DNA from: a virus
Direction: 5' to 3' (one strand)
Length of the DNA stretch: 39,170 nucleotides
Virus record (IMG/VR): IMGVR_UViG_3300047673_000550
Location: 1-39,170 of that record
Below are positions 30,276 through 37,679 of the stretch, in pieces. The position numbers were made by a program, and so were the translations under genes. The notes beneath the pieces were generated by a model, which had not been told where the DNA came from, ran no database searches, and worked only from the letters and a program-made list of their open reading frames with translations. Positions within the stretch are counted from its first letter, which is position 1; each line of letters starts with the position of its first letter.

Positions 30276-31121
30276 ATGGCCTATATGGAACAGCTGCAGT
30301 CGGGGCTGAAAAATCTGGCTGCAGCGGGGGAGACTGGACGCCGCAGCCTGGACGGCATGATGGGACCGGTCAACGGAGCTATCAGCGAGATCAACGGCGC
30401 GGCTTCGGAGCTGGAAGGCATTCCAATCGTGGGGCCGGCGGTCGGTGCAAAACTCCAGCGCGTCATGCGCAGCGTCAACGCCGCGCAGGCCAAAGTCGGC
30501 CAGGTGGTGGCCACCTACAACAAGGCCACCCGCGCCGTGTCGCAGATTGATGAGCGGATGGGCGAACTCAAGGAACAGGCAGCGCGGGCGTCCACCGCGA
30601 TCAACAAGATCGCCGGCAAGGTCAGCCCATCCTTGGGGAACATTCTGCCGACCGGATCACTGGCGGGTGACGCGACACCGGTTCCGGAAGCAGTGAAGCC
30701 GTTTCCGCACCTACTGATCGTGCAGCCGCTGGATCCCAAGGCGGTCCCGTATTACTTCAACCTGGACACCGCCGCCTTCGACGAACTGCGACGCTCGACG
30801 GAGTACCGCTGGGCGTCGCAGGAACGGTTGACCCGCCGTCCGGCGCAGCAAGCGGTGGGCATTGGCGAGGAAAAAATCACCCTCAAGGGCGCGATTTTCC
30901 CCGGCTTCAAGGGCGGGATCAAACAGCTGGACACCCTGCGCAGTCTCGGTGCCCAGCTCCTGCCTCTGACCCTGACCACTGGCTATGGCGACGTGCTCGG
31001 CACCTGGTGCTTGAAGAACGTCGAAGAAGAACAGAGCGCGCTGCTGCAGGGCGGGATCCCGCGCAAGCAGGCGTTCACCTTGGAGTTTGTGCGCTATGGC
31101 GATGACCTGCAGAACGTCTGA
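30276..31121 (+). CDS. U: Tail protein U with long N-terminal extension
   Basis: A 281-residue protein. Residues about 140-281 match P2 gpU (FPHLLIVQPLDPKAVPYYFN, then YRWASQERLTRRPAQQAVGI, the IFPGFKGGIKQLDTLRSLGA block and the end AFTLEFVRYGDDL). P2 gpU alone has roughly that length. The first 135 residues are an added Ala/Gly-rich helical region (GMMGPVNGAISEINGAASEL) with coiled-coil character and no signal peptide. gpU completes the tail at the baseplate or tube end. The extension may pack along the tape measure or the hub, which is inference. It overlaps gene X. Confidence 0.88.
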   Translation: MAYMEQLQSGLKNLAAAGETGRRSLDGMMGPVNGAISEINGAASELEGIPIVGPAVGAKLQRVMRSVNAAQAKVGQVVATYNKATRAVSQIDERMGELKEQAARASTAINKIAGKVSPSLGNILPTGSLAGDATPVPEAVKPFPHLLIVQPLDPKAVPYYFNLDTAAFDELRRSTEYRWASQERLTRRPAQQAVGIGEEKITLKGAIFPGFKGGIKQLDTLRSLGAQLLPLTLTTGYGDVLGTWCLKNVEEEQSALLQGGIPRKQAFTLEFVRYGDDLQNV

Positions 31122-31302
31122 CGGGGATCTGCTGGACACCCTTTGCTACCACGCCTATGGGCATTTGAGCGGAACGGTCGAGGCGGTGCTGGACGCCAAT
31201 CAGGGTCTGGCCGACGAGCCGCAACCGTATCGCGCCGGCATCGTGATCGAGCTGCCGGATCTGCCGGCACCCGATGACAGCGAGGTGATGCTGTGGGGCT
31301 GA
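31096..31302 (+). CDS. X: Tail protein X (LysM-like)
   Basis: A 68-residue protein of P2 gpX type: CRTSDGDLLDTLCYHAYGHL, then a VEAVLDANQGLADEPQPYRA segment and the end GIVIELPDLP. This is the LysM-like fold found at the baseplate hub. ATG at 31096 has GGAG 10 bases upstream; ATG at 31102 is an alternative. The start lies within gene U. An intrinsic terminator follows at 31337. Confidence 0.9.
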   Translation: MAMTCRTSDGDLLDTLCYHAYGHLSGTVEAVLDANQGLADEPQPYRAGIVIELPDLPAPDDSEVMLWG

Positions 31303-31336
31303 TGCCCCTCCGGTATGCCGCGCAATGACTCAATCG

Positions 31337-31361
31337 GCCCGCCCAGTGCGGGCTTTCTTTT
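31337..31361 (+). terminator. Intrinsic terminator between genes X and D
   Basis: GCCCGC-CCAGT-GCGGGC followed by TTTCTTTT. The stem is identical to that of the terminator at 21334. Confidence 0.8.
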
Positions 31362-31371
31362 GGATGGAATG

Positions 31372-32418
31372 ATGACCCCAATCTTTCGTGTCGTGGCCGA
31401 CGGCGCCGACATCACCCAGCGGATCAATGACCGCCTGCTGCAGTTGAAGACGACAGACAAACCCGGCATGGAATCCGACGAGTTCGAATTGCGCATCGAC
31501 GACCGCGACGGCGCTGTGGTGCTGCCTCCACGCGGGGCCAGCATCGAGATCTTCCTCGGTTATGCAGAAACCAAACTGACCCGCATCGGCCGTTACGTCG
31601 TCGATGAGATTGAGCTATCTGGTCCGCCCGATACGCTGGTCATCACCGGTAAGGCCAGCGACATGCGCGGCAGTGGCAAGACCACTCGTAGCGGCAGTTG
31701 GGAAAATGCGCCGCTGTCGAGGATCGTTGCCGATGTTGCCGCCCGCAACGGCTGGCAGGCGGTCTGCCCGGTGCAGACCAAGGTGCCGCGCGCTGATCAA
31801 CTCAACGAATCGGATTTCAATTTCATCACGCGTCTGGCCAAGCAGTACGACTGCACGGCCAAGGTCGCCGACGGCAAGCTGCTAGTCATGCCGCGCCAGG
31901 CCGGGCAGAGCGCCTCGGGTAAGAGCTTCGGTGTAGTACCAATCCAACGGCGTGACGTGAGTCGATTCCAGTATCGGCTCGGTGATCGGAACACGCACAA
32001 GGCGGTATCGACCAAACACCAGGACAAGAAAACCGGAAAGCTCGCAGTGGTCACTTTAGACAACGACGAATCGCCGGACGGCTTACCGCCAGTGCATACC
32101 GACCGCCACATCTACCCGAACAAGTCAGCCGCCGAAGCGGCAGCCCAGGCACGTCTCACTGCGTTCAACCGCTCCACTGCCGGCGTCCGACTGGAAATGC
32201 CAGGGCGCACCGATCTGTTTGCCGAACGATCGATCAACGCCCAAGGCTTCAAGGTTGGGCTTGATGGCGAATACCTGGTCGATTCGGTGGAGCATGTGTT
32301 TACCCAGTCCGGCTGGAGCACAACAGTCGAGTGTAACGGGGGCAAGAAGGGCAAGGCGAAAGCCAAAGGCAAGAAGAAAAAAGCGGCGAAGGATCTGAAG
32401 GTCGTTCAGCTCAACTAG
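31372..32418 (+). CDS. D: Late control / baseplate hub protein D
   Basis: A 348-residue hub protein of P2 gpD type. IFRVVADGADITQRINDRLL at the N-terminus, SDEFELRIDDRDGAVVLPPR (about 34-53), a domain around VPRADQLNESDFNFITRLAK (about 141-160) and a C-terminal YLVDSVEHVFTQSGWSTTVE are diagnostic. The very basic tail (GGKKGKAKAKGKKKKAAKD) is unusual and may bind DNA or the spike. gpD-like proteins form the hub on which the gpV spike sits. ATG codons at 31369 and 31372 are equivalent candidates. Confidence 0.92.
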   Translation: MTPIFRVVADGADITQRINDRLLQLKTTDKPGMESDEFELRIDDRDGAVVLPPRGASIEIFLGYAETKLTRIGRYVVDEIELSGPPDTLVITGKASDMRGSGKTTRSGSWENAPLSRIVADVAARNGWQAVCPVQTKVPRADQLNESDFNFITRLAKQYDCTAKVADGKLLVMPRQAGQSASGKSFGVVPIQRRDVSRFQYRLGDRNTHKAVSTKHQDKKTGKLAVVTLDNDESPDGLPPVHTDRHIYPNKSAAEAAAQARLTAFNRSTAGVRLEMPGRTDLFAERSINAQGFKVGLDGEYLVDSVEHVFTQSGWSTTVECNGGKKGKAKAKGKKKKAAKDLKVVQLN

Positions 32419-32452
32419 TAGTGTCGCATCCCAACACCTCAAGGAGACATCG

Positions 32453-33016
32453 ATGTCACTGACAGAACAGCAACTGCAACGCATCATGCCCAACGCCCGC
32501 CGCCAAGCGGGCGTTTTTGTATCTGCACTCAACGCTGCCATGGCGCACCGACAGATCAACACACCGAAACGCCAAGCCGCGTTCCTGGCTCAAATCGGAC
32601 ACGAGTCCGGTCAGCTGCAGTACGTCCGGGAGTTGGGCGGCGATCAATACCTGAGCAAATACGACACCGGTGCCCTGGCCGCAAAACTGGGCAACACCCC
32701 GGCAGCGGACGGCGATGGCCAGCGTTATCGCGGTCGTGGGCTGATACAGGTGACCGGCCACGACAACTACCTGCGCTGCAGCCTGGCACTGTTCGGCGAC
32801 GAGCGATTGCTGCGTACCCCAGAGCTGCTGGAGTTGCCGCAGTGGGCTGCTGAATCGGCGGCATGGTTCTGGTCGGTGAATGGGTTGAACACGCTCGCGG
32901 ATCAGAACGAATTCAATGCGATCACCCACAAGATCAACGGTGGTCTCAATGGCCTGCAGGATCGTCTGGAGCTGTGGGGACGGGCGAGGGAGGTTTTATG
33001 CGTCTCTGCGACCTGA
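32453..33016 (+). CDS. Endolysin, glycoside hydrolase family 19
   Basis: A 187-residue lysozyme-like chitinase-fold enzyme that would cut peptidoglycan at lysis. AAFLAQIGHESGQLQYVREL holds the likely catalytic Glu51 (HES) and Glu60. GRGLIQVTGHDNYL (94-107) is the substrate-cleft signature, and AAWFWSVNGLNTLADQNEFN (about 138-157) with KINGGLNGLQDR follows. No signal peptide is present, so release depends on the holin. AAGGAG lies 7 bases before the ATG. It overlaps the spanin gene by 19 bases. Confidence 0.95.
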   Translation: MSLTEQQLQRIMPNARRQAGVFVSALNAAMAHRQINTPKRQAAFLAQIGHESGQLQYVRELGGDQYLSKYDTGALAAKLGNTPAADGDGQRYRGRGLIQVTGHDNYLRCSLALFGDERLLRTPELLELPQWAAESAAWFWSVNGLNTLADQNEFNAITHKINGGLNGLQDRLELWGRAREVLCVSAT

Positions 33017-33540
33017 TACCTGCGCCTTATCGGCTGCTTGGCAAGGTGGTGCTGCTGATCGCCTTGGTCGGCATATCCGTCGCCATTACCTGGCAGGTGC
33101 AGGGCTGGCGCTACGGTAGTCGCCTCAGCGAGCAGTCCCGGCAGCACACCGAAACCCTCAATCAGTTGGCCCAAGCCACGGCCGCGCAACAGCGTGTCGA
33201 GCAGGACAAGCGCCTCGCACTCGAGCAGCGTCTGGCGACCAGCGAACAAACCCATTACCGAGCCTTGAGCGATGCCCAACGTGATCAAGGTCGCCTGCGC
33301 GACCGCCTTGCCACTGCTGATCTGCGCCTGTCAGTCCTACTCGACGCCACCACCGGGGCCGGCAACGGATCGTTGTCAGCCACCACCGCCACCGGCGGCG
33401 TGGTTCATGACCCCACAAGAGCCGAACTTGACCCAGCGCATGCTCAACGAATTATCGGCGTCACCGATGACGGCGACCGGGGGCTGATTGCCCTCGCGGC
33501 CTGTCAGGCATACGCCAAAGCAGTCTCAACACCGAAGTGA
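32998..33540 (+). CDS. Rz: Inner-membrane spanin Rz
   Basis: A 180-residue protein. One N-terminal membrane helix at about 16-34 (KVVLLIALVGISVAITWQV) is followed by a long coiled coil (about 45-125, SRQHTETLNQLAQATAAQQR, QGRLRDRLATADLRLSVLL) and a C-terminal region ending CQAYAKAVSTPK. This is the i-spanin layout. With Rz1 it bridges the envelope and fuses the membranes in the last step of lysis. The start is ATG at 32998; the earlier in-frame region lies inside the endolysin gene. Rz1 is nested in another frame. Confidence 0.88.
   Translation: MRLCDLIPAPYRLLGKVVLLIALVGISVAITWQVQGWRYGSRLSEQSRQHTETLNQLAQATAAQQRVEQDKRLALEQRLATSEQTHYRALSDAQRDQGRLRDRLATADLRLSVLLDATTGAGNGSLSATTATGGVVHDPTRAELDPAHAQRIIGVTDDGDRGLIALAACQAYAKAVSTPK
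33272..33487 (+). CDS. Rz1: Outer-membrane spanin Rz1 lipoprotein nested in Rz
   Basis: A 71-residue protein in the +1 frame wholly inside Rz. MPNVIKVACATALPLLICAC is a lipoprotein signal peptide with lipobox I-C-A-C, giving lipidated Cys20. The mature part is Pro-rich (STPPPGPATDRCQPPPPPAA), the Rz1 hallmark, and ends in a short helical segment. Full embedding of Rz1 in Rz is known from lambda. Only 52 residues remain after processing, similar to known o-spanins. Confidence 0.85.
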   Translation: MPNVIKVACATALPLLICACQSYSTPPPGPATDRCQPPPPPAAWFMTPQEPNLTQRMLNELSASPMTATGG

Positions 33541-33657
33541 AAAAGAGCGGCCGGTCCGGATGCGTCAACATCCAGATCGACCGCCGTCCCTGCAGATGGT
33601 CCCTGCAAGTCCAGCCTAGGCTCTTGCTCCGTGCACAAAGCGCGGCGAGCCTAGCAC

Positions 33658-33673
33658 CTGTTTATTCATACAG
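33658..33673. promoter_or_regulatory. LexA box upstream of the methylase gene
   Basis: CTGTTTATTCATACAG is an exact CTGT-N8-ACAG LexA operator with an AT-rich centre, 17 bp before the methylase ATG. The rest of the gap 33541-33657 has an imperfect hairpin (CTAGGCTC / GAGCCTAG) that may end the late operon. Confidence 0.85.
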
Positions 33674-33690
33674 TAAAGGTCTTGCTTTCA

Positions 33691-34485
33691 ATGTCTACAC
33701 CCATCATCCCTTGGATGGGCGGCAAACGCCGCCTGGCCGACCGCCTCATTCCGCTTTTTCCGCCACACGAATGCTACGTCGAAGTCTTTGCCGGCGGTGC
33801 CGCGCTCTACTTCATGAAGCCCCAGCCATCGCCGGTCGAAGTCCTCAACGACATCAATGGCGACCTGGTCACGCTTTACCGCGTCGTGCAGAACCACCTC
33901 GAAGAGTTCGTGCGCCAGTTCAAATGGGCGCTCAGCTCGCGACAAGTGTTCGAATGGCAGAAAATGACCCGCCCCGAAACCCTCACCGACATCCAGCGCG
34001 CCGCCCGATTCTTCTACCTGCAGCACCATGCCTTCGCCGGTAAGGTCTCCGGTCAGACGTTCGGCACCGCGACCACTGCACCGGCCATCAACCTGCTGCG
34101 GATCGAGGAAAACCTCTCGGCCGCATGGCAGCGCCTGTCCGGCACCTACGTCGAAAACCTCCCTTGGCTTGAATGCGCTGAACGCTACGACCGTGCCCAC
34201 ACCTTCCATTACATGGACCCGCCTTACTGGCAGACCGCCGGCTACGGCGTGGACTTTCCGTTCGAGAACTACGAACGGATGGCAGACTTCATGCGCCGCT
34301 GCAAAGGCAAGGTGATGGTCAGCATTAACGATCATCCCGATATCCGCCATGTATTCGAAGGCTTCCACTTTGAGACTCTGGACATCCGCTACACCACGAC
34401 CAATCAGCGACAGGGTAAGGCCGAAATCAGTGGTGAGCTATTGATAATGAACTGGGAGCCAGTTGTTTTTGGGCAGCTCTTTTAA
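33691..34485 (+). CDS. D12-class DNA adenine methyltransferase (Dam-like)
   Basis: A 264-residue N6-adenine methyltransferase. PWMGGKRRLAD (7-17) is the AdoMet-binding motif X. YVEVFAGGAALYF (29-41) is motif I, and HYMDPPYWQ (173-181) is the catalytic motif IV DPPY. VLNDINGDLVTLYRVV (51-66) is also typical of the D12 family. It would transfer a methyl group to adenine, possibly in GATC. With no restriction enzyme next to it, it is an orphan methylase. The LexA box upstream places it under SOS control. ATG 33691 is chosen; TTG 33682 is possible but has no proper spacing. Confidence 0.92.
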   Translation: MSTPIIPWMGGKRRLADRLIPLFPPHECYVEVFAGGAALYFMKPQPSPVEVLNDINGDLVTLYRVVQNHLEEFVRQFKWALSSRQVFEWQKMTRPETLTDIQRAARFFYLQHHAFAGKVSGQTFGTATTAPAINLLRIEENLSAAWQRLSGTYVENLPWLECAERYDRAHTFHYMDPPYWQTAGYGVDFPFENYERMADFMRRCKGKVMVSINDHPDIRHVFEGFHFETLDIRYTTTNQRQGKAEISGELLIMNWEPVVFGQLF

Positions 34486-34797
34486 TCACCAAAGCTGAAG
34501 GTTGCAATACAAGGTGATCAGCAGGTTTATAAGTCGAATGGTTTCGATGTAAGCGGTGATTAATAGAGTGGCAGTCATTAATTTTTCTCGCAGGCACACG
34601 TCGCTTCGTTCGGCGAGGTGGCGTGTGTTAGTTTTGGGAGGATGACAGGGGGGTGAACATACCGCCTGCGCAATAAGTGTGTCAATTAATCGAAGGAATT
34701 TATTTTTTATTGCTGTGTCGAGTAATACTGTAATACCACGTGCTGGTGTGAAGCATGGGGGGCTTCTTTGTTAGTCTCTGTGAAGGCGACTCAATAC

Positions 34798-35053
34798 GTA
34801 GGTACGTAGGTACTTAGGTACTTAGGTACTTAGGTACTTAGGTGCGTAGGTACGTAGGTGCGCAGGTACGTAATTGGCGAGCTAGCCAAATGACGAAATA
34901 GCGAAATAGCGAAATAACGAAATAACGAAATAACGAAATAAAGAGATAAAGAGATAAAGAGATAAAGAAATAAAGAAATAAAGAAGTGGTAAGTTGGCAA
35001 TGTGGCAATGTGGAAAAGTAGCGAAGTAGGAGAGCAGAGGCGTGGCAAGGTCA
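34798..35053. repeat. Octanucleotide-periodic tandem array
   Basis: Nine units of GTAGGTAC/TTAGGTAC type fill 34798-34869. After three diverged octamers comes a second family: CGAAATAG x2, CGAAATAA x4, AGAGATAA x3 and AGAAATAA x2 (34894-34981). Weaker units (CAATGTGG x2, CGAAGTAG) follow to about 35053. The 8-bp phase is kept across all of them, about 32 units. The array lies in the 595-bp space between the convergent methylase and SRAP genes, in which I find no supported gene. The part before it (34486-34797) is AT-rich with one hairpin near 34595-34628. Confidence 0.85.
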
Positions 35054-35080
35054 TTTGGCAGAGCTGTTTAGAAGGGCTGC

Positions 35081-35758
35081 TTACACCTGTGCTATTAGAT
35101 TCGCTCCTTGATTGCGGATATTGCCAATCGCTCGATTCACCTTGAACCACTCAAATACGTCTGTGCTTTCACCCTGGTGCAGCACTATCTTTTCGGCGCG
35201 TTCTTTGGGGGTTGCTGGATCCAGCCATTCACGCGCCAGCTCAGGCGAAAGCGCTACCGGACGTCGGTCGTGGATATCCACCATCCCACCGGCACTGTCG
35301 GCGGTGATGATCACAAAGCCGTCATTCTCGGTGAGTTCTTTTCCCGCGACTGGGTATTGTCCAATTGCAGCGCACAGAATGGGCGCAAGATCCCGATGAC
35401 GAATCAAATACGGCTGCTTTTTAGGTCCGCCCTCATCCACCCACTCGAACCAGTTATTGATTGCGACGATAGCTCGATGCGGCCATATGGCCCGAAAGAA
35501 CGGGCCGTGTGCGACCTTTTCTACCCGAGCATTGATAGGGGCCGCACGATCTTTCGCCCAATGCGGCCGCCAACCCCAGCGCACCATGTCCGCATATAGA
35601 AATCCTTCCTCCTGGTGAAAGAGCGCAAGCTGTGTGGTGGGTGCGGCGTTGTAGCGTTCGAGCGGCAGATCCCCGACATGGTTAGCGATTGCATTGGGCA
35701 TGCTCAAGGCTGCAACAAAGTCGTGAATGCCGCTGTACTGCGAGAGTCGTCCGCACAT
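35081..35758 (-). CDS. yedK: SRAP-domain protein (YedK/HMCES)
   Basis: A 225-residue SOS-response-associated peptidase-fold protein. The active-site set is complete: Cys2 exposed after Met removal, Asn76 (INARVE), Glu105 (WFEW) and His163 (IHDRRP). Cys2 forms a stable thiazolidine link to abasic sites in single-stranded DNA and so protects them. The usual H-D-R-M-P motif reads H-D-R-R-P here. The gene is divergent from umuDC with a LexA box between them, so it should be induced by DNA damage. Its 3' end faces the octamer array. Confidence 0.93.
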   Translation of the reverse strand: MCGRLSQYSGIHDFVAALSMPNAIANHVGDLPLERYNAAPTTQLALFHQEEGFLYADMVRWGWRPHWAKDRAAPINARVEKVAHGPFFRAIWPHRAIVAINNWFEWVDEGGPKKQPYLIRHRDLAPILCAAIGQYPVAGKELTENDGFVIITADSAGGMVDIHDRRPVALSPELAREWLDPATPKERAEKIVLHQGESTDVFEWFKVNRAIGNIRNQGANLIAQV

Positions 35759-35819
35759 TGCCTGCCCGCCTATCTGATAATTCCTACAAAAATTGACCGC
35801 AAAGCTTTCAGAAAGTTAA

Positions 35820-35835
35820 CTGTATATTCGTACAG
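35820..35835. promoter_or_regulatory. LexA box shared by SRAP and umuDC genes
   Basis: CTGTATATTCGTACAG is an exact CTGT-N8-ACAG site, 18 bp upstream of the umuD ATG and 61 bp upstream of the SRAP ATG. It can repress both divergent transcripts. Confidence 0.9.
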
Positions 35836-35853
35836 TATTGGAAGTCGTGCGTC

Positions 35854-36279
35854 ATGAGTTACTCAATTCTAGGCCTCATCAGTGAGGGCGGTTCGAAGGT
35901 ACCGCTGTGTCTTTTCCGCGTCCCGGCCGGGTTCCCCTCGCCGGCAGCGGATCACATCGAAGCGCAGATCTCGTTGGATGAGGTGCTGAACATTCGTGCG
36001 CCACATGTCTACTTGGTGTCGCTCACCGGTGAAAGCATGCAGGGCGCCGGGATATATGAGGGAGACCTTGCCATTGTCGACCGATCAATTGAGCCCGCCC
36101 ACGGCCACATCGTCATCGCGCTCCTGAACAATGAACCCGTCTGCAAGCGCCTGTGCCTTCGCGGTCGAGAAGTCATCCTGATGTCGGAAAACCCAAAGTT
36201 TCCGCCACGGTACGTCCTTGAAGGTGACGAACTGGCGATCTGGGGTGTGATAACCAGCAGCGTGCGCAGCCATGTCTAG
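35854..36279 (+). CDS. umuD: UmuD-type polymerase V accessory protein
   Basis: A 141-residue S24 protein of UmuD length. Predicted self-cleavage is at Ala25-Gly26 (RVPAGFPSP), where E. coli has Cys24-Gly25. The nucleophile is Ser61 (TGESMQG) and the base Lys98 (PVCKRL). After RecA-stimulated cleavage UmuD' dimers join UmuC to form polymerase V. The gene overlaps umuC by 8 bases. The start is ATG at 35854, after the LexA box. Confidence 0.95.
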   Translation: MSYSILGLISEGGSKVPLCLFRVPAGFPSPAADHIEAQISLDEVLNIRAPHVYLVSLTGESMQGAGIYEGDLAIVDRSIEPAHGHIVIALLNNEPVCKRLCLRGREVILMSENPKFPPRYVLEGDELAIWGVITSSVRSHV

Positions 36280-37549
36280 GGCGCTGCCGATATTCGGCCT
36301 GATCGATTGCAACAGCTTCTACGCCAGTTGTGAACGCGTGTTCCGACCAGACCTCGCCAAAGTCCCCATCGTGGTGCTGTCGAACAACGACGGCTGCGTC
36401 ATCGCCCGAAGCTACGACGCCAAGCCCTACGTGAAAATGGGCGAACCGTACTTCCAGATCAAACACAAACTCAAGCAACACGGCATTGTCCCGTTCTCCT
36501 CGAACTACGCGCTGTACGGTGACATGAGCGAACGTGTCATGACCTTGATCGAGTCGATGGTACCGGCCGTCGAGGTCTACAGCATCGACGAAGCCTTCGT
36601 CGACCTCACCGGCATCAACGACGTGGACGGCCTCGGCCGCAAGATTCGCAGCCAAGTGCTTCGCTGCACGGGCATCCCGGTCGGCGTTGGTATTGCTCAC
36701 ACCAAAACCCTGGCCAAGCTGGCCAACCACACCGCCAAACGCCTGCAGGCGCAAACCGGTGGCGTCGTGAACATCTGCGACCCGATCAAGCGCGACTGGG
36801 TGTTACGCAATACGGACGTGGCTGAGGTCTGGGGAGTAGGGCGGCGTATGAAGCTGCATCTGGATGGAATGGGCATCAAGACTGCGATGGATCTGGCCAA
36901 GGCAGATGCCTGGACGCTACGCAAAAACTTCAGCGTGGTAATCGAGAAAACCGCCCGAGAGCTGGCTGGCACTGCATGCCTTGAGTTGGACGAGCCAGAT
37001 CCGCCCAAGCAGGAGATCTGTTGCTGCCGGATGTTCGGCAAGCGCCTCACAGAGCTGGCACCGATCAAAGAGGCCGTCGCCACTTACGTGATGCGCGCCT
37101 CGGAAAAACTGCGGGCCCAGAACTCACTGTGTAAGAAAATCCGCGTCAGCATTCGCACCGGCATGTTCAATCCGAATGAGGTCAAGTACGCAAACGGAGT
37201 CCTCGTCGAGCTGCCATATCCCACAGATGATGTGCGTCTGCTGACAAAGGCAGCTGTCGACGCTGTCGAGCGCGTATTCCGGCCTGGATTCAAGTACAGC
37301 AAGGCAGAGGTGATGCTCGTCAACCTTTGTCAGCGTAGTGAATTCACCGAGGATCTCTTTGCCACCACGCAATCCGCCGAGGCGACGAACCTGATGACGG
37401 TGCTGGATAAGATCAACGAGAGGTGGGGCAGAGGCACCCTTCGCTCTGCGAGTGTACCGATTAGCCCCGATTGGGTAATGAGGCGCGAGATGATGAGTAA
37501 GAGCTATACGACAAAGCTTGATCAGTTGTGGACGGTAGCATGCAGCTAA
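36272..37549 (+). CDS. umuC: UmuC, translesion DNA polymerase V catalytic subunit
   Basis: A 425-residue Y-family polymerase of normal length. Catalytic acids are visible in LIDCNSFYASCE (Asp12) and YSIDEAFVDL (Asp106, Glu107). The steric-gate region FYAS, the CIARSY-like palm/fingers motif (SNNDGCVIARSYDAK) and helix-hairpin-helix part (about 185-215) are present. A C-terminal little-finger region and the RSEFTEDLF segment, which may act as a clamp-binding motif, follow. It copies past DNA lesions with low fidelity after SOS induction. Prophage-borne umuDC pairs are known. Confidence 0.95.
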   Translation: MSRALPIFGLIDCNSFYASCERVFRPDLAKVPIVVLSNNDGCVIARSYDAKPYVKMGEPYFQIKHKLKQHGIVPFSSNYALYGDMSERVMTLIESMVPAVEVYSIDEAFVDLTGINDVDGLGRKIRSQVLRCTGIPVGVGIAHTKTLAKLANHTAKRLQAQTGGVVNICDPIKRDWVLRNTDVAEVWGVGRRMKLHLDGMGIKTAMDLAKADAWTLRKNFSVVIEKTARELAGTACLELDEPDPPKQEICCCRMFGKRLTELAPIKEAVATYVMRASEKLRAQNSLCKKIRVSIRTGMFNPNEVKYANGVLVELPYPTDDVRLLTKAAVDAVERVFRPGFKYSKAEVMLVNLCQRSEFTEDLFATTQSAEATNLMTVLDKINERWGRGTLRSASVPISPDWVMRREMMSKSYTTKLDQLWTVACS

Positions 37550-37679
37550 ATGGGAAGGGTATTGTTTAGTTTCGGCCCTTCTGCTTTCCTGCTGGACGAG
37601 GCATTATTCGCTGGGGACGAGAGGAACAACCCGAACGCGGTAGATAACTTTGGCACTAGAATTTTCAAGGAAGTATATT

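Noticed and set aside
34798-35053. CRISPR-like array
   Set aside because: There are no spacers, the units are contiguous octamers, and no cas genes are nearby.
34830-35150. Minus-strand frame encoding a hydrophobic repeat peptide across the octamer array
   Set aside because: It starts inside the SRAP gene and its apparent membrane repeats are a by-product of the 8-bp units, which give 8-residue repeats in every frame.
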